Shown here piece after piece: positions 59,601-61,874 of a stretch of DNA of 64,000 bases (positions are counted from its first letter, which is position 1; each line of letters opens with the position of its first letter). The translations under genes were made by a program, and so were the position numbers. This stretch comes from Molossus alvarezi (Eukaryota; Chordata; Mammalia; Chiroptera; Molossidae). The notes under the pieces are model-generated. The model saw only the letters and a program-made list of their open reading frames with translations. It did no database searches and was not told where the DNA came from. The stretch is from the NCBI GenBank assembly GCA_037176705.1, contig CM073885.1, forward strand, positions 218,748,290 through 218,812,289, written 5' to 3'.

Positions 59601-61874
59601 CCACGGTCAATACCACCCTGAGGTGGCCTCCACGGAGCCTCCAGTTTAGGTCAGTCTTGTTAACATCTAACTCCACCACTTATCAGAGCTCTTACCTCAG
59701 TCTGCAATGAAGCATTCATTACTGGGCTTATTCATCAAATTCTGTCCCTATATTTAGATCCCCAAACTCACCAGGAATGGGATTCATGCCTCTTTTTGCT
59801 CACCACTACATATGTAAGGCCTCACTGAGTGGTTGCCACATAGTAGGCATAAAATAAAAATTTATTGGATGGATTCCTGCACGCATAAATAAATAAGTAA
59901 AAGAGAGGAACTGAGCCTAAGCTACATAGTGGCCCACAAGCCTCAAGCTAGTTTGAACAACTATAAAGAAGTGTCACTAAACTATCCAGGAGGACTACAG
60001 GAAGCGTTAGAGTGAACCTGCCATGAAGATCCACAGAGAACAGTTTGGGTGCCTCAAAATAGAAAAGAAAGCATTACCAGCGAAGGAGAAGGCCATGATC
60101 TCCTGGAGGTGGGGGGCTGCCGTGGGAGGGCGGTACATGATTTTGCCCTGGTTAATATCTTCCTGCGTGAAATATCGGATGGGGGAGTGGGGCTGGTCCC
60201 TGTGTTCGATGATACCTGGGGAGAAGAAGACTGGGCATGAGCATCAACAGGAGCTCTGGATGGCTAACAATCACAAGAGCCATCAGCTGCCTTTCCCACT
60301 GATGAGAGTCTTTTATGCTTCAGGAACAATTGCTCTCAGGTTGTTCTTGGTATACTATTCTGTTGTTCAAGAAAAGGCAAATCTGAAACCCAAATAGACT
60401 CTTGACTAAGAATCACTGACTATATACACAATGGTAAGACACAAACTACTGCCTCTACCATAGTTTAGACCAGGTAATTCTCCAGAAGTTATAGACACTC
60501 TACCATAATTTTGAGATTATCTTAGTTGAGTTTAAGTTCAAAGGTTAAGGTCACGGGGAAAATGGCACAGACTGGTCACCTGGTGAGGCTGTAGGGAGAT
60601 TTTTCTCGGTCTACCCTCTTTCCTTCAGGAACGAACCTTCATCTCTGTGATGATCCATGGTAACAGAAACATAGATATAAATTATTTTAAGGTCTGGATT
60701 TACAATGGTCACTTTGCTTGTGATCAATGCTTTAGGAGCTGTCTATTTGCCTGTCATTTCTAAATTTTACAGGTACAGAATGGATGCTGTGATTATCTCT
60801 CATGTCCTATCTCTTCCAAAGGAGGACGCACGTGAGGCTAGGTATTGGACTAATTCAACTTCTGAAGGGCTGAGAGACAGTCCATTCAGGCAGCTGGTCA
60901 GAAAGTACTCATCTCTCCCTGGAAACATAGGGAGAACTCTTGCTATGACTGAGCAGGTTTAAAAAAGGGGATGATGACTTTCAGACTTTTAATTTCTTTG
61001 GATTTTATCAAAAGAGTCATGGAATTAATTTTTAGACTTTGATTTCTCCTTGGGAATTTGACTTTGTGAAAGGCTTACATCTAAGGCAGTGATTGGTCTT
61101 GGCCTTAGAGAAGGAAGCAGAATTGTCTTAATAGAAGCTGATCTCCTTTCTCTGGGGGACAGTCACACATCTTTTGAGCATAGCTTATTAGTGAAACCCA
61201 AAGTTTAGAGATCTTAATGCTGAGGGACTGATGGTAGGGGCCCACCCCTCCTCTGGCTGTGGTTCCACATCTCCATGTTCCCCCAGGGGAGGAGGAGGAT
61301 AAGTATCCAATTGGGAAAGGAACTGAGTATGTGGCTCAGCTCCCTCTGAGCTCTCTGGCAGAGTTTCTTGTCCTTAGCGCATTCTCAATCGGTCTGCTCA
61401 TCCATCATAACCACACCAGGGCAAGCAGGCTCTGTCTCTGCAGACAGTGCCCATGTCTGTCTAGGTGTCTGTCCAGTTCTGCCTGTGCATGGGAGACGGA
61501 GCTCAACCCAGTGACTGAAGTTATATGCACACTATGTTCTCCAGTATAGCTCTGTTGATACCAAAGTTGACACATTCATCTCCACAGGTCTGACCACAGG
61601 GTCTCTCTCTTTCTCAATTAGTTCTAAACTCAGAGGATGGGAACTGGGATATCAATAATTGTTGCTTCTTAAAATTCAATAACTATAAGCAGGTAAAACG
61701 CCAGAGCTTTTAAGACCTGTCAACACCTAGAAGACTTCATCATTTGCTGCACATCTTACCTTGAGTTGGATGCAGAGGTGAAGTGACATTGTATACAATC
61801 TTTCCACTTGACTTCTCAGAATTTACAAAGGAGAGAGAATGAGGCTGAATCACAGTCAGGTCATCTTCCCGAGC
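2307..61874 (-). CDS. FRAS1: FRAS1, partial gene (26 internal coding exons; CSPG repeats 4-12 and Calx-beta 1-3)
   Basis: FRAS1 is a very large (about 4,000-residue) extracellular matrix protein. With FREM1 and FREM2 it anchors epidermis to dermis under the basement membrane in embryos, and its loss causes Fraser syndrome in man and blebbing in mice (family knowledge). Seen here: 26 minus-strand exons, all with GT/AG ends and matching phases, joining into 1,442 codons without a stop. Residues 1-1085 of the segment form nine CSPG repeats (FTQ.DI..G.V.Y.H and D.F.F.V.DG signatures). Residues 1086-1442 form three Calx-beta domains (I.DD...E..E.F.V.L signature). Eight N-glycosylation sequons are visible, as expected of an ectodomain. 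FREM1 has a single Calx-beta and FREM2 encodes its CSPG repeats in one giant exon, so FRAS1 fits best. Both ends of the gene are outside the window. Confidence 0.96.
2455..3021 (-). other. FRAS1 intron w25-w26
   Basis: 567 bp. It contains the tail end of an L1 (about 2489-2607, ending in an A-rich run). The rest is AT-rich unique sequence with T-runs near 2681-2750. Confidence 0.75.
3022..3182 (-). CDS. FRAS1: FRAS1 exon w25 (Calx-beta 3, middle)
   Basis: 161 nt, phase 1 to 0. It encodes [39 protein letters not shown] and [24 protein letters not shown] is the Calx-beta core. Acceptor is tttttcttcag; donor is AG|GTGAGC. Confidence 0.97.
3183..4627 (-). other. FRAS1 intron w24-w25
   Basis: 1,445 bp, mostly unique. 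The GC-rich part next to w25 (3235-3430) is open in several frames but shows no family resemblance. A 61-codon minus-strand frame at 3688-3873 is discussed in the findings. No repeat can be named with confidence. Confidence 0.6.
4628..4972 (-). CDS. FRAS1: FRAS1 exon w24 (Calx-beta 2, start of Calx-beta 3)
   Basis: 345 nt, phase 1 to 1, the largest exon here. It encodes [18 protein letters not shown], then [19 protein letters not shown] and [17 protein letters not shown], closing Calx-beta 2. [16 protein letters not shown] then opens Calx-beta 3. The run of five glutamates follows the IDD calcium site. Acceptor is ttgtgtttcag; donor is AG|GTAATG. Confidence 0.97.
4973..6203 (-). other. FRAS1 intron w23-w24
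   Basis: 1,231 bp. The stretch 6055-6172 looks like an old MIR in plus orientation (aaatgagttaatgcatgtaaag, then ctcaataaacatt). The remainder is unique intron. Confidence 0.65.
6204..6450 (-). CDS. FRAS1: FRAS1 exon w23 (end of Calx-beta 1, start of Calx-beta 2)
   Basis: 247 nt, phase 0 to 1. It encodes [20 protein letters not shown] and [12 protein letters not shown] (calcium-binding acidic cluster), then [14 protein letters not shown] and a new domain start, [18 protein letters not shown]. Sequons NDT and NES. Acceptor is tttctgacag. The donor consistent with phase is AAAAG|GTCTGT, a weak site. The better-looking GTGACG 17 nt further would break the frame into w24. Confidence 0.95.
6451..8860 (-). 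other. FRAS1 intron w22-w23
   Basis: 2,410 bp. It contains a young VES SINE at 6850-7122, a MIR-like minus-strand remnant around 7990-8080, and a pyrimidine-rich stretch (8100-8530) that may be an old repeat I cannot name. The rest is unique. Confidence 0.7.
6850..7122 (+). mobile_element. VES SINE (young, full length)
   Basis: tRNA-derived head with A/B-box-like promoter blocks (tggctcagcggttagagcg, gggttcggttcccgc), a CT-rich middle and an uninterrupted run of 36 A (7090-7125). A 16-bp target duplication matches perfectly (6834-6849 and 7123-7138). It is antisense to FRAS1, 400 bp upstream of the acceptor of w23. Almost identical to the copy at 55061. Confidence 0.95.
8861..9029 (-). CDS. 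FRAS1: FRAS1 exon w22 (Calx-beta 1, first half)
   Basis: 169 nt, phase 2 to 0. It encodes [35 protein letters not shown], a serine-rich loop ([13 protein letters not shown]) and [13 protein letters not shown]...V.R.G is the standard Calx-beta opening. An NVS sequon is present. Acceptor is gtgtttgtag; donor is AG|GTAGGT. The serine-rich loop is a likely place for length variation between species. Confidence 0.96.
9556..9921 (+). mobile_element. Solo LTR, MaLR family (MLT1/MST-like)
   Basis: The sequence follows the MaLR LTR pattern: atgttgaaatcctaatcccc, gaggcctttgggggcggtga, ggtggagccctcataaatgg, a central tataaa-poor region, gactttccagcctcctgac, and an end at gaatggactaagaca. No internal retroviral genes adjoin it, so it is a solo LTR of an ancient endogenous retrovirus. 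Family assignment is by memory; boundaries to about 10 bp. Confidence 0.8.
10765..11005 (+). mobile_element. MIR SINE
   Basis: It contains the MIR core features: agcacaatgattaagggcac, then gctatgtgacttgggcaagt, then cagtgcctggtacatacagt near the 3' end. Diverged, without target duplication; boundaries approximate. Confidence 0.8.
11131..11290 (-). CDS. FRAS1: FRAS1 exon w21 (end of CSPG 12, start of Calx-beta 1)
   Basis: 160 nt, phase 1 to 2. It encodes [33 protein letters not shown] and [12 protein letters not shown]. It closes the last CSPG repeat; the repeat has lost the DG turn (VKDSKPN). Acceptor is ttttctcacag; donor is AG|GTACGA. The split AG|C serine codon joins YNVSEK of w22. Confidence 0.96.
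11291..12390 (-). other. FRAS1 intron w20-w21
   Basis: 1,100 bp. Open frames on both strands near 11440-11715 lack any family resemblance. No mobile element is recognisable; A/T-runs occur near 12180-12240. Confidence 0.65.
12391..12541 (-). CDS. FRAS1: FRAS1 exon w20 (CSPG repeat 12, first half)
   Basis: 151 nt, phase 0 to 1. It encodes [33 protein letters not shown] and GRAAGTFTQ. Acceptor is ctattccag. Donor is GG|GTGGGG, weak from +4 on. The final G joins w21 to make glutamate (FTQ-EDV). Confidence 0.96.
12542..14379 (-). other. FRAS1 intron w19-w20
   Basis: 1,838 bp. It contains a Tigger MITE at 13363-13510 and a probable ancient repeat around 12640-12920 that I cannot assign. The remainder is unique. 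Confidence 0.65.
13363..13510 (+). mobile_element. Tigger-type (Tc1/mariner) MITE
   Basis: 148-bp element. The left end caggaataccttgttttatt and the right end tctccgaggtatgcctg form imperfect terminal inverted repeats of the Tigger type. It is flanked by TA on both sides (13361-13362 and 13511-13512), the Tc1/mariner target duplication. It has no coding capacity; an ancient deletion derivative of a Tigger. Confidence 0.85.
14380..14493 (-). CDS. FRAS1: FRAS1 exon w19 (CSPG 11/12 linker)
   Basis: 114 nt, phase 0 to 0. It encodes [20 protein letters not shown], then [17 protein letters not shown]. The ILPVDDGTP segment closes CSPG 11, and RIVTNLGL opens CSPG 12. Acceptor is cttcctcctcag; donor is AG|GTAAGG. 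Confidence 0.97.
15029..15068. repeat. (CG)n(CA)n dinucleotide repeat
   Basis: About 12 bases of alternating GC run directly into about 28 bases of alternating CA, an uninterrupted alternating purine-pyrimidine tract. Confidence 0.95.
15555..15735 (-). mobile_element. MIR SINE
   Basis: Reverse-orientation MIR: tactgggctaagtgttttat, then tatcatccccactttacaga, then aatgacttacaaagtcactc. Diverged, no target duplication seen. Confidence 0.8.
15900..16105 (-). mobile_element. MIR SINE close to exon w18
   Basis: Reverse-orientation MIR: attattgtacccattttata, then gcttagagaagttaagtaat, then gctcaaggtcaattgatagt. Its end lies about 65-70 bp from the donor of w18. Confidence 0.8.
16176..16403 (-). 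CDS. FRAS1: FRAS1 exon w18 (CSPG repeat 11)
   Basis: 228 nt, phase 0 to 0. It encodes [40 protein letters not shown] and [19 protein letters not shown], ending GGKE. Acceptor is ttctcgacag; donor is AG|GTGAGG. It is GC-rich and contains nearly the whole second half of one repeat. An old MIR copy ends about 65 bp from its donor. Confidence 0.97.
16404..17935 (-). other. FRAS1 intron w17-w18
   Basis: 1,532 bp. The stretch 16870-17330 resembles an L2 in plus orientation (tttgtgacctggtcccaggt, tcagagaagccttccctaac, cttataatatccaaca-type end). The rest is unique. Confidence 0.65.
16870..17330 (+). mobile_element. L2 LINE 3' part
   Basis: It has the typical L2 3' pattern: a pyrimidine-rich block with gcccagagagtgatgctccc, then agaagccttccctaaccact, then a tagcacttataat stretch and an end near tatttgttgaaagagc. 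Old and diverged; boundaries approximate. Confidence 0.7.
17936..18076 (-). CDS. FRAS1: FRAS1 exon w17 (end of CSPG 10, start of CSPG 11)
   Basis: 141 nt, phase 0 to 0. It encodes [17 protein letters not shown], closing CSPG 10, then [20 protein letters not shown] and [10 protein letters not shown], opening CSPG 11. Acceptor is gccatgctag; donor is AG|GTAAGA. It has 47 codons, all open. It lies 282 bp from w16 and joins it in frame. The PVDDSLP linker is the usual inter-repeat P.(N/D)D..P motif. Confidence 0.96.
18359..18483 (-). CDS. FRAS1: FRAS1 exon w16 (CSPG repeat 10, second half)
   Basis: 125 nt, phase 1 to 0. It encodes [20 protein letters not shown] and [13 protein letters not shown]. 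Acceptor is ccttttttctag; donor is AG|GTAGGT. It carries the full FTQADL, Y.H and D.F.F.LSDG signature of a CSPG repeat. Confidence 0.97.
19487..19545. repeat. (TA)n-rich microsatellite
   Basis: Alternating T and A with a few interruptions (ttta, tgta) for about 60 bases. Confidence 0.9.
20020..20895 (-). mobile_element. LINE-1 3' end, interrupted by a VES SINE
   Basis: Antisense L1 3'-end pattern: ttttaaaacatttttgagag, caatttcataagctttggtg, then after the SINE gctaggtagtattccatcat, gtttgtttatccatttacct and agagtgaaatgactggatta. The VES at 20299-20529 splits it, so the SINE is younger. Confidence 0.75.
20299..20529 (-). mobile_element. VES SINE
   Basis: Reverse-orientation VES: T-run and aggatatttttcc end on the left, a GA-rich middle (the reverse complement of the CT-rich block), then ctaaccgctgagccaaacca and the head end ccagccagggc on the right. 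Inserted in an L1. No clear target duplication. Confidence 0.9.
20990..21180 (-). mobile_element. MIR SINE
   Basis: Reverse-orientation MIR: ttatagatcaggacactgta, then actaggtcacacagctaacc, then gacagagccgggcctagaac. Confidence 0.8.
22189..22490 (+). mobile_element. Solo LTR fragment, MaLR family (MLT1-like)
   Basis: It shares with the LTR at 9556 the blocks catatgttgaaatcctaatg, ccttataaaaggggagac, and ccttggacttccagccccca followed by gatctgtgaga. Diverged, without internal genes. Confidence 0.7.
23708..23937 (-). mobile_element. VES SINE
   Basis: Reverse-orientation VES: ctgacctgaggatatatttt, an uninterrupted (GA)n of about 24 bases, then ccaaccaactgagccacctg and the head end ccagggc. Imperfect 10-bp flanking repeats (aggtgttgct at 23698, aggtgctgct at 23938) are a likely target duplication. 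Confidence 0.85.
24650..24820. promoter_or_regulatory. Possible intronic enhancer
   Basis: Non-repetitive AT-rich stretch with several TAAT/ATTA homeodomain-type cores (caattagctcatgaattag at 24699-24717), an EBF-type palindrome gttccctgggaac (24768-24780) and a perfect POU octamer atttgcat (24810-24817). Motif content alone is weak evidence; conservation was not tested. Confidence 0.3.
24820..25260 (+). mobile_element. L2 LINE 3' part
   Basis: L2-like pattern: cctggaatgct-type block (tctctggaatgctctttcct), then cttcactttctttagagcta, then ggaaggccctccctcacccc and a tagatggtgggcaccatcag end. Old; the open frames here belong to it. Confidence 0.65.
26507..26686 (-). CDS. FRAS1: FRAS1 exon w15 (CSPG repeat 10, first half)
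   Basis: 180 nt, phase 1 to 1. It encodes [17 protein letters not shown], then [20 protein letters not shown] and [18 protein letters not shown]. Acceptor is gatattttcag; donor is GG|GTAAGC. It is followed in the transcript by the 8 kb intron 18484-26506 and joins w16 through a split glycine codon. Confidence 0.97.
26963..27082 (-). CDS. FRAS1: FRAS1 exon w14 (end of CSPG 9)
   Basis: 120 nt, phase 1 to 1. It encodes [20 protein letters not shown] and [19 protein letters not shown], the closing Y.H and DG strands of CSPG 9. Acceptor is gtttttacag; donor is GG|GTAAGG. The split codon with w15 gives glutamate (E of EDKSPP). The intron to w15 is only 276 bp. Confidence 0.96.
27083..28462 (-). 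other. FRAS1 intron w13-w14
   Basis: 1,380 bp, mostly unique AT-rich sequence. I see no nameable repeat and no exon. Confidence 0.65.
28463..28651 (-). CDS. FRAS1: FRAS1 exon w13 (CSPG repeat 9, middle)
   Basis: 189 nt, phase 1 to 1. It encodes [35 protein letters not shown] and [11 protein letters not shown]. Acceptor is ttctctcccag. Donor is AG|GTCAGC, with C at +3, a weak intron side. It carries the most canonical ATDTDSDD and FTQADI motifs in the window. Confidence 0.96.
28652..30376 (-). other. FRAS1 intron w12-w13
   Basis: 1,725 bp. I see nothing I can name; the open frames near 29420-29700 on both strands lack resemblance to any protein I know. Confidence 0.65.
30377..30640 (-). CDS. 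FRAS1: FRAS1 exon w12 (end of CSPG 8, start of CSPG 9)
   Basis: 264 nt, phase 1 to 1. It encodes [34 protein letters not shown] and [16 protein letters not shown] of CSPG 8, then [13 protein letters not shown] of CSPG 9. Acceptor is cttccttcctcag; donor is AG|GTACCA. It is one of the two largest exons here; its length is a multiple of three. Confidence 0.96.
30641..31830 (-). other. FRAS1 intron w11-w12
   Basis: 1,190 bp of unique intron. No repeat or exon recognised. Confidence 0.65.
31831..31984 (-). CDS. FRAS1: FRAS1 exon w11 (CSPG repeat 8, first half)
   Basis: 154 nt, phase 0 to 1. It encodes [37 protein letters not shown] and TKKPAHG. An NFS sequon is present. The DLDTPDNEL stretch is the D.D....L motif of CSPG repeats. 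Acceptor is tctctaatcag; donor is CG|GTAGGA. The split glycine codon of the HG turn is completed by w12. Confidence 0.96.
31985..32987 (-). other. FRAS1 intron w10-w11
   Basis: 1,003 bp of unique AT-rich intron. Nothing recognised. Confidence 0.65.
32988..33178 (-). CDS. FRAS1: FRAS1 exon w10 (end of CSPG 7)
   Basis: 191 nt, phase 1 to 0. It encodes [18 protein letters not shown], then [16 protein letters not shown] and [18 protein letters not shown], ending NITIE with an NIT sequon. Acceptor is gttgatgcag; donor is AG|GTAAAG. The FPVQDVLEN stretch stands where other repeats carry FTQ.DI. Confidence 0.95.
33294..33307. repeat. G homopolymer
   Basis: A run of about 14 G, 116 bp from the acceptor of w10; on the FRAS1 strand it is a C-run. 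Length is prone to sequencing error. Confidence 0.85.
35779..36000 (-). mobile_element. VES SINE
   Basis: Reverse-orientation VES: tttattaattttagagagag, GA-rich block, gggatttggcccacaacctg, gtgccctgaccgggaatcga, then caaccactgagccacacc. A 12-bp target duplication ccaggattttct is perfect (35767-35778 and 36001-36012). Confidence 0.95.
36490..36720 (+). mobile_element. L2 LINE 3' end
   Basis: Clear L2 tail: tctgtctgttttgtttactg, then atgtatccctagtgtttaaa, then gtgcctggcacacagaatac and ctcagtaaatttctgttgag. It ends about 140 bp from the donor of w9. Confidence 0.8.
36863..36998 (-). CDS. FRAS1: FRAS1 exon w9 (CSPG repeat 7)
   Basis: 136 nt, phase 0 to 1. It encodes [19 protein letters not shown], then [19 protein letters not shown]. 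The cysteine in the PKYG turn is unusual for a CSPG repeat but agrees with my recall of human FRAS1. Acceptor is ttctttctcag; donor is AG|GTACCA. The split glycine codon is shared with w10. Confidence 0.96.
36999..38579 (-). other. FRAS1 intron w8-w9
   Basis: 1,581 bp. The stretch 37900-38150 is a MIR in minus orientation (tacaatgtgccagtactgta, then ggtccaaggtcactcatcta). The rest is unique. Confidence 0.7.
38580..38742 (-). CDS. FRAS1: FRAS1 exon w8 (end of CSPG 6, start of CSPG 7)
   Basis: 163 nt, phase 2 to 0. It encodes [39 protein letters not shown] and, after KNPPP, the CSPG 7 start VIAFADLIT. Acceptor is ggcctctgtag. Donor is CG|GTAAAC, weak on both sides of the cut. The reading frame and neighbours agree with FRAS1. 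Confidence 0.96.
38890..39230 (-). mobile_element. LINE-1 3' terminus (antisense), split by a SINE
   Basis: It reads gggggtaacagtggttagta, then after the insertion acagttctataacacatcat and ttgtgtgttcaccacccaaa. This is the reverse complement of the L1 3' end seen in sense orientation at about 56410-56520 in this window. Confidence 0.8.
38954..39108 (+). mobile_element. Head-only VES SINE with extra 3' tail (chimera)
   Basis: The first about 87 bp are a VES tRNA head (ttggccagtttggctcggtg to ggttcccgctaagggcacgt) passing directly into about 16 A. About 50 more bases (tacaggcctaccttaagaaa onward) and a second A-run follow. The whole unit lies between perfect 16-bp target duplications (38938-38953 and 39109-39124), so head and tail inserted together. 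Confidence 0.9.
39246..39394 (-). CDS. FRAS1: FRAS1 exon w7 (CSPG repeat 6, middle)
   Basis: 149 nt, phase 0 to 2. It encodes [27 protein letters not shown] and [12 protein letters not shown], with an NFT sequon at the FT.EDI signature. Acceptor is cgcctgatag; donor is AG|GTATGC. The split arginine codon (AG|G) is completed by the first base of w8. No open frame longer than 60 codons marks it; it was found from the protein frame and splice signals. Confidence 0.95.
40067..40328 (+). mobile_element. VES SINE (older copy)
   Basis: VES head with substitutions (tggccagtgttgcccagtgg), B-box-like ggtttgattcccggtc, CT-rich middle and the end atactccggcgaggatgaac. Imperfect flanking repeats (ggaatgtcttg / ggaatgcttg) suggest a decayed target duplication. 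Confidence 0.9.
41140..42880 (-). mobile_element. LINE-1, antisense (3' UTR and end of ORF2 remnant)
   Basis: The antisense L1 pattern runs from the 3' UTR (cacattgggtggtgtcagat, ggtgaatgtctcttcataga) into the ORF2 end (ggttgaagatccatgtctta, gttttgttagactttgtcc). It is heavily diverged with many stops. Boundaries approximate. Confidence 0.7.
42887..43078 (+). mobile_element. VES SINE (second subfamily) followed by TA repeat
   Basis: Head of the second VES type: ggtgtggctcagtggttgag, caatgcaccacgaggtcact, ttcctggtcagggcacatgc, cccaggttgtgggccaaatc, then CT-rich tail. The A-rich end has expanded into the TA microsatellite that follows. Confidence 0.92.
43079..43166. repeat. (TA)n microsatellite with TACA interruptions
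   Basis: About 88 bases of alternating T and A with a short ACACACA interruption at 43101, grown from the 3' end of a VES SINE. Confidence 0.95.
44516..44715 (+). mobile_element. VES SINE
   Basis: Diverged head (ccctagccaggtgtctcagt), ggtgggttcgattcccagtc, CT-repeat middle and an A-rich end. Perfect 11-bp target duplication aaaggccaggt (44505-44515 and 44716-44726). Confidence 0.92.
45434..45687 (+). mobile_element. VES SINE (young, full length)
   Basis: Full head (ttggctcagcggttagagtg, acccgggttcggttcccgct), CT-rich middle, atcctcgggtgaggat end and A-tail. A perfect 19-bp target duplication (45415-45433 and 45688-45706) marks a recent insertion. Antisense to FRAS1, 141 bp beyond the donor of w6. 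Confidence 0.96.
45848..46095 (-). CDS. FRAS1: FRAS1 exon w6 (end of CSPG 5, start of CSPG 6)
   Basis: 248 nt, phase 1 to 0. It encodes [19 protein letters not shown] and the strand [18 protein letters not shown] of CSPG 5, then [16 protein letters not shown] of CSPG 6, ending SHLAYV. The acceptor is AAAG (ttcttcaaag) rather than the usual CAG. The donor is TC|GTAAGT, with a poor exon side and a perfect intron side. The frame joins to [10 protein letters not shown] of w7. A young VES copy lies 141 bp beyond the donor. Confidence 0.95.
46439..46613 (-). mobile_element. 5'-truncated LINE-1 3' end
   Basis: Read on the minus strand it is a G-rich 3' UTR (run of about 12 G) followed by tcaatgggggaaaaaatg, an A-rich end with aataaa signals and a tail. 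It is bounded by a perfect 15-bp target duplication caagcctctattctt (46424-46438 and 46614-46628). L1 origin is by memory of bat L1 ends; the retrotransposed nature is clear. Confidence 0.75.
47642..47863 (-). mobile_element. VES SINE
   Basis: Reverse-orientation VES: attgatttttttagagaaag, GA-rich block, gggatggagcccacaacctg, cgtgccctgaccaggaattg, then ccactgagccataccggctg. Perfect 14-bp target duplication aaggtgactacttt (47628-47641 and 47864-47877). Confidence 0.95.
48355..48480 (-). CDS. FRAS1: FRAS1 exon w5 (CSPG repeat 5, middle)
   Basis: 126 nt, phase 1 to 1. It encodes [19 protein letters not shown] and the PEHGVLLK turn of CSPG 5, ending PMATG. Acceptor is tctgactgcag. Donor is AG|GTGCGC, with C at +4, a less common donor. 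The exon is much more GC- and CpG-rich than the surrounding intron, as are several other exons of this gene. Confidence 0.96.
48481..49514 (-). other. FRAS1 intron w4-w5
   Basis: 1,034 bp, unique. No repeat or additional exon seen. Confidence 0.65.
49515..49646 (-). CDS. FRAS1: FRAS1 exon w4 (end of CSPG 4, start of CSPG 5)
   Basis: 132 nt, phase 1 to 1. It begins inside [17 protein letters not shown], the last strand of CSPG 4, and after DRHPP starts CSPG 5 with [15 protein letters not shown]. Acceptor is ccctttctag; donor is AG|GTAAGA. The last base belongs to a glycine codon shared with w5. It follows an 8.3 kb intron crowded with L1 and VES copies. Confidence 0.96.
   Translation of the reverse strand, partial: FRMENTRVQRWPSPFIWFPLIGTHQCSRSQLPCSRSAQEVEPL
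51640..52870 (+). mobile_element. LINE-1 3' part (end of ORF2 and 3' UTR), split by a VES
   Basis: It has the L1 order: aactcaaaatggatcataga, aacatgggagaaaaaatggg (ORF2 end), then after the VES aagacctgctgatgggaatg, ccatatgatccagcaattac, atgtttatagcagctttatt, gggtgaatgaataaataaac and a 3' UTR tail. Many stops; not coding. Confidence 0.8.
51798..52007 (+). mobile_element. VES SINE (second subfamily), nested in L1
   Basis: Head ggccagtgtggctcagtggt, gacccatgcaccaagaggtc, then caggttgtgggccaaatccc and a CT-rich end. Short imperfect flanks (aaaggac / caaggac). It interrupts the L1 ORF2 remnant. Confidence 0.92.
53080..53640 (+). mobile_element. LINE-1 3' UTR fragment
   Basis: Second L1 3' end in tandem: actctgtgactcagcaatcc, ccccatgtttactgcagtgt, ccattgatggataaatggat, acatggatggaccttgaaga, ending at aagttgctacaagagtagat. 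Confidence 0.75.
53961..54222 (+). mobile_element. VES SINE nested in L1 ORF2 remnant
   Basis: Head atggccagtttggctcagtg, ttggcctgcagaccaaagag, B-box region decayed, CT-rich middle, atcctcgagtgagatttaaa end and an AAT-repeat tail. Confidence 0.9.
55061..55320 (+). mobile_element. VES SINE (young, full length), nested in L1
   Basis: Near-identical to the copy at 6850 through the head, CT-rich block and gtcctcgggtgaggat end. Perfect 16-bp target duplication aaaactataaaaatcc (55045-55060 and 55321-55336). Confidence 0.96.
56606..56635. repeat. (TA)n microsatellite
   Basis: About 30 bases of pure alternating A and T, followed within 10 bases by a short CA run. Confidence 0.95.
56725..56931 (-). 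mobile_element. VES SINE (second subfamily)
   Basis: Reverse orientation: tctttattgattttagagag, GA-rich block, gggatttggcccacaacctg, ttggtgcatgggtcgacact, then caaccactgaaccacactgg. Imperfect 12-bp flanks. Confidence 0.92.
57093..57192 (-). mobile_element. Head-only short VES SINE
   Basis: 100 bp only: on the minus strand a VES tRNA head (ttggccagtttggctcagcg to tgctaggggcacatacca) followed at once by an A-rich tail, with no CT-rich middle. Perfect 15-bp target duplication tggatggttgattct (57078-57092 and 57193-57207). Its head-to-tail junction is the same as in the copy at 38954. Confidence 0.92.
57525..57690 (-). mobile_element. MIR SINE
   Basis: Reverse-orientation MIR: gtgtgccagtcattgtcctg, then gcacagagaggttaataaac, then ccccaggcagtctgtatcca and aatcttaaccacta. 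It ends about 230 bp before w3. Confidence 0.8.
57923..57955 (-). CDS. FRAS1: FRAS1 exon w3, 33-nt microexon
   Basis: Only 33 nt, phase 1 to 1, encoding [10 protein letters not shown] with split codons at both ends (G before, V after). Acceptor is cttgcag, preceded by ctgttcttg; donor is AG|GTGAAG. It joins FSFAG of w2 to [11 protein letters not shown] of w4, exactly as in the human FRAS1 sequence I recall, and supplies the start of the F.F.VSDG strand of CSPG repeat 4. It is too short for ORF-based gene finding and is easily missed. Confidence 0.93.
57956..60077 (-). other. FRAS1 intron w2-w3
   Basis: 2,122 bp. The stretch about 59140-59880 is an L2 in plus orientation. The remainder is unique. 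Confidence 0.7.
59140..59880 (+). mobile_element. L2 LINE 3' part
   Basis: L2-like blocks in order: ccatccacattccagacaca, tcctcagggactctgcacat, caggaatgttctccaactaa, tcagtcttgttaacatctaa, and the tail gccacatagtaggcataaaa. Open frames here are noise. Confidence 0.7.
60078..60215 (-). CDS. FRAS1: FRAS1 exon w2 (CSPG repeat 4, core)
   Basis: 138 nt, phase 1 to 1, so skipping it would keep the frame. It encodes GIIEHRD, then the CSPG signature [15 protein letters not shown], then a proline-rich stretch (RPPTAAPH) where other repeats have the Y.H.G turn. It ends FSFAG. Acceptor is ttctccccag. Donor is TG|GTAATG, with T rather than A at the penultimate exon base. No stop in frame. Confidence 0.95.
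60216..61759 (-). other. FRAS1 intron w1-w2
   Basis: 1,544 bp, unique. No repeat or exon recognised. Confidence 0.65.
61760..61874 (-). CDS. FRAS1: FRAS1 exon w1 (CSPG repeat 4, N-terminal part)
   Basis: 115 nt, phase 0 to 1. It starts [16 protein letters not shown] and ends at PLHPTQ plus the first base of a glycine codon. Acceptor is tttgtttag and donor is AG|GTAAGA. It holds an NVT glycosylation sequon. It matches the human FRAS1 segment I recall ([19 protein letters not shown]). This is the most 5' exon recognisable in the window. The preceding exon must end in phase 0 and was not found up to position 64000. Confidence 0.95.

Noticed and set aside
2307..61874. Gene could be FREM1, FREM2 or FREM3 instead of FRAS1
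   Set aside because: FREM1 has one Calx-beta domain and FREM2/FREM3 code their CSPG repeats in a giant first exon. Here the repeats are split into many short exons and three Calx-beta domains follow, and the residues agree with recalled FRAS1.
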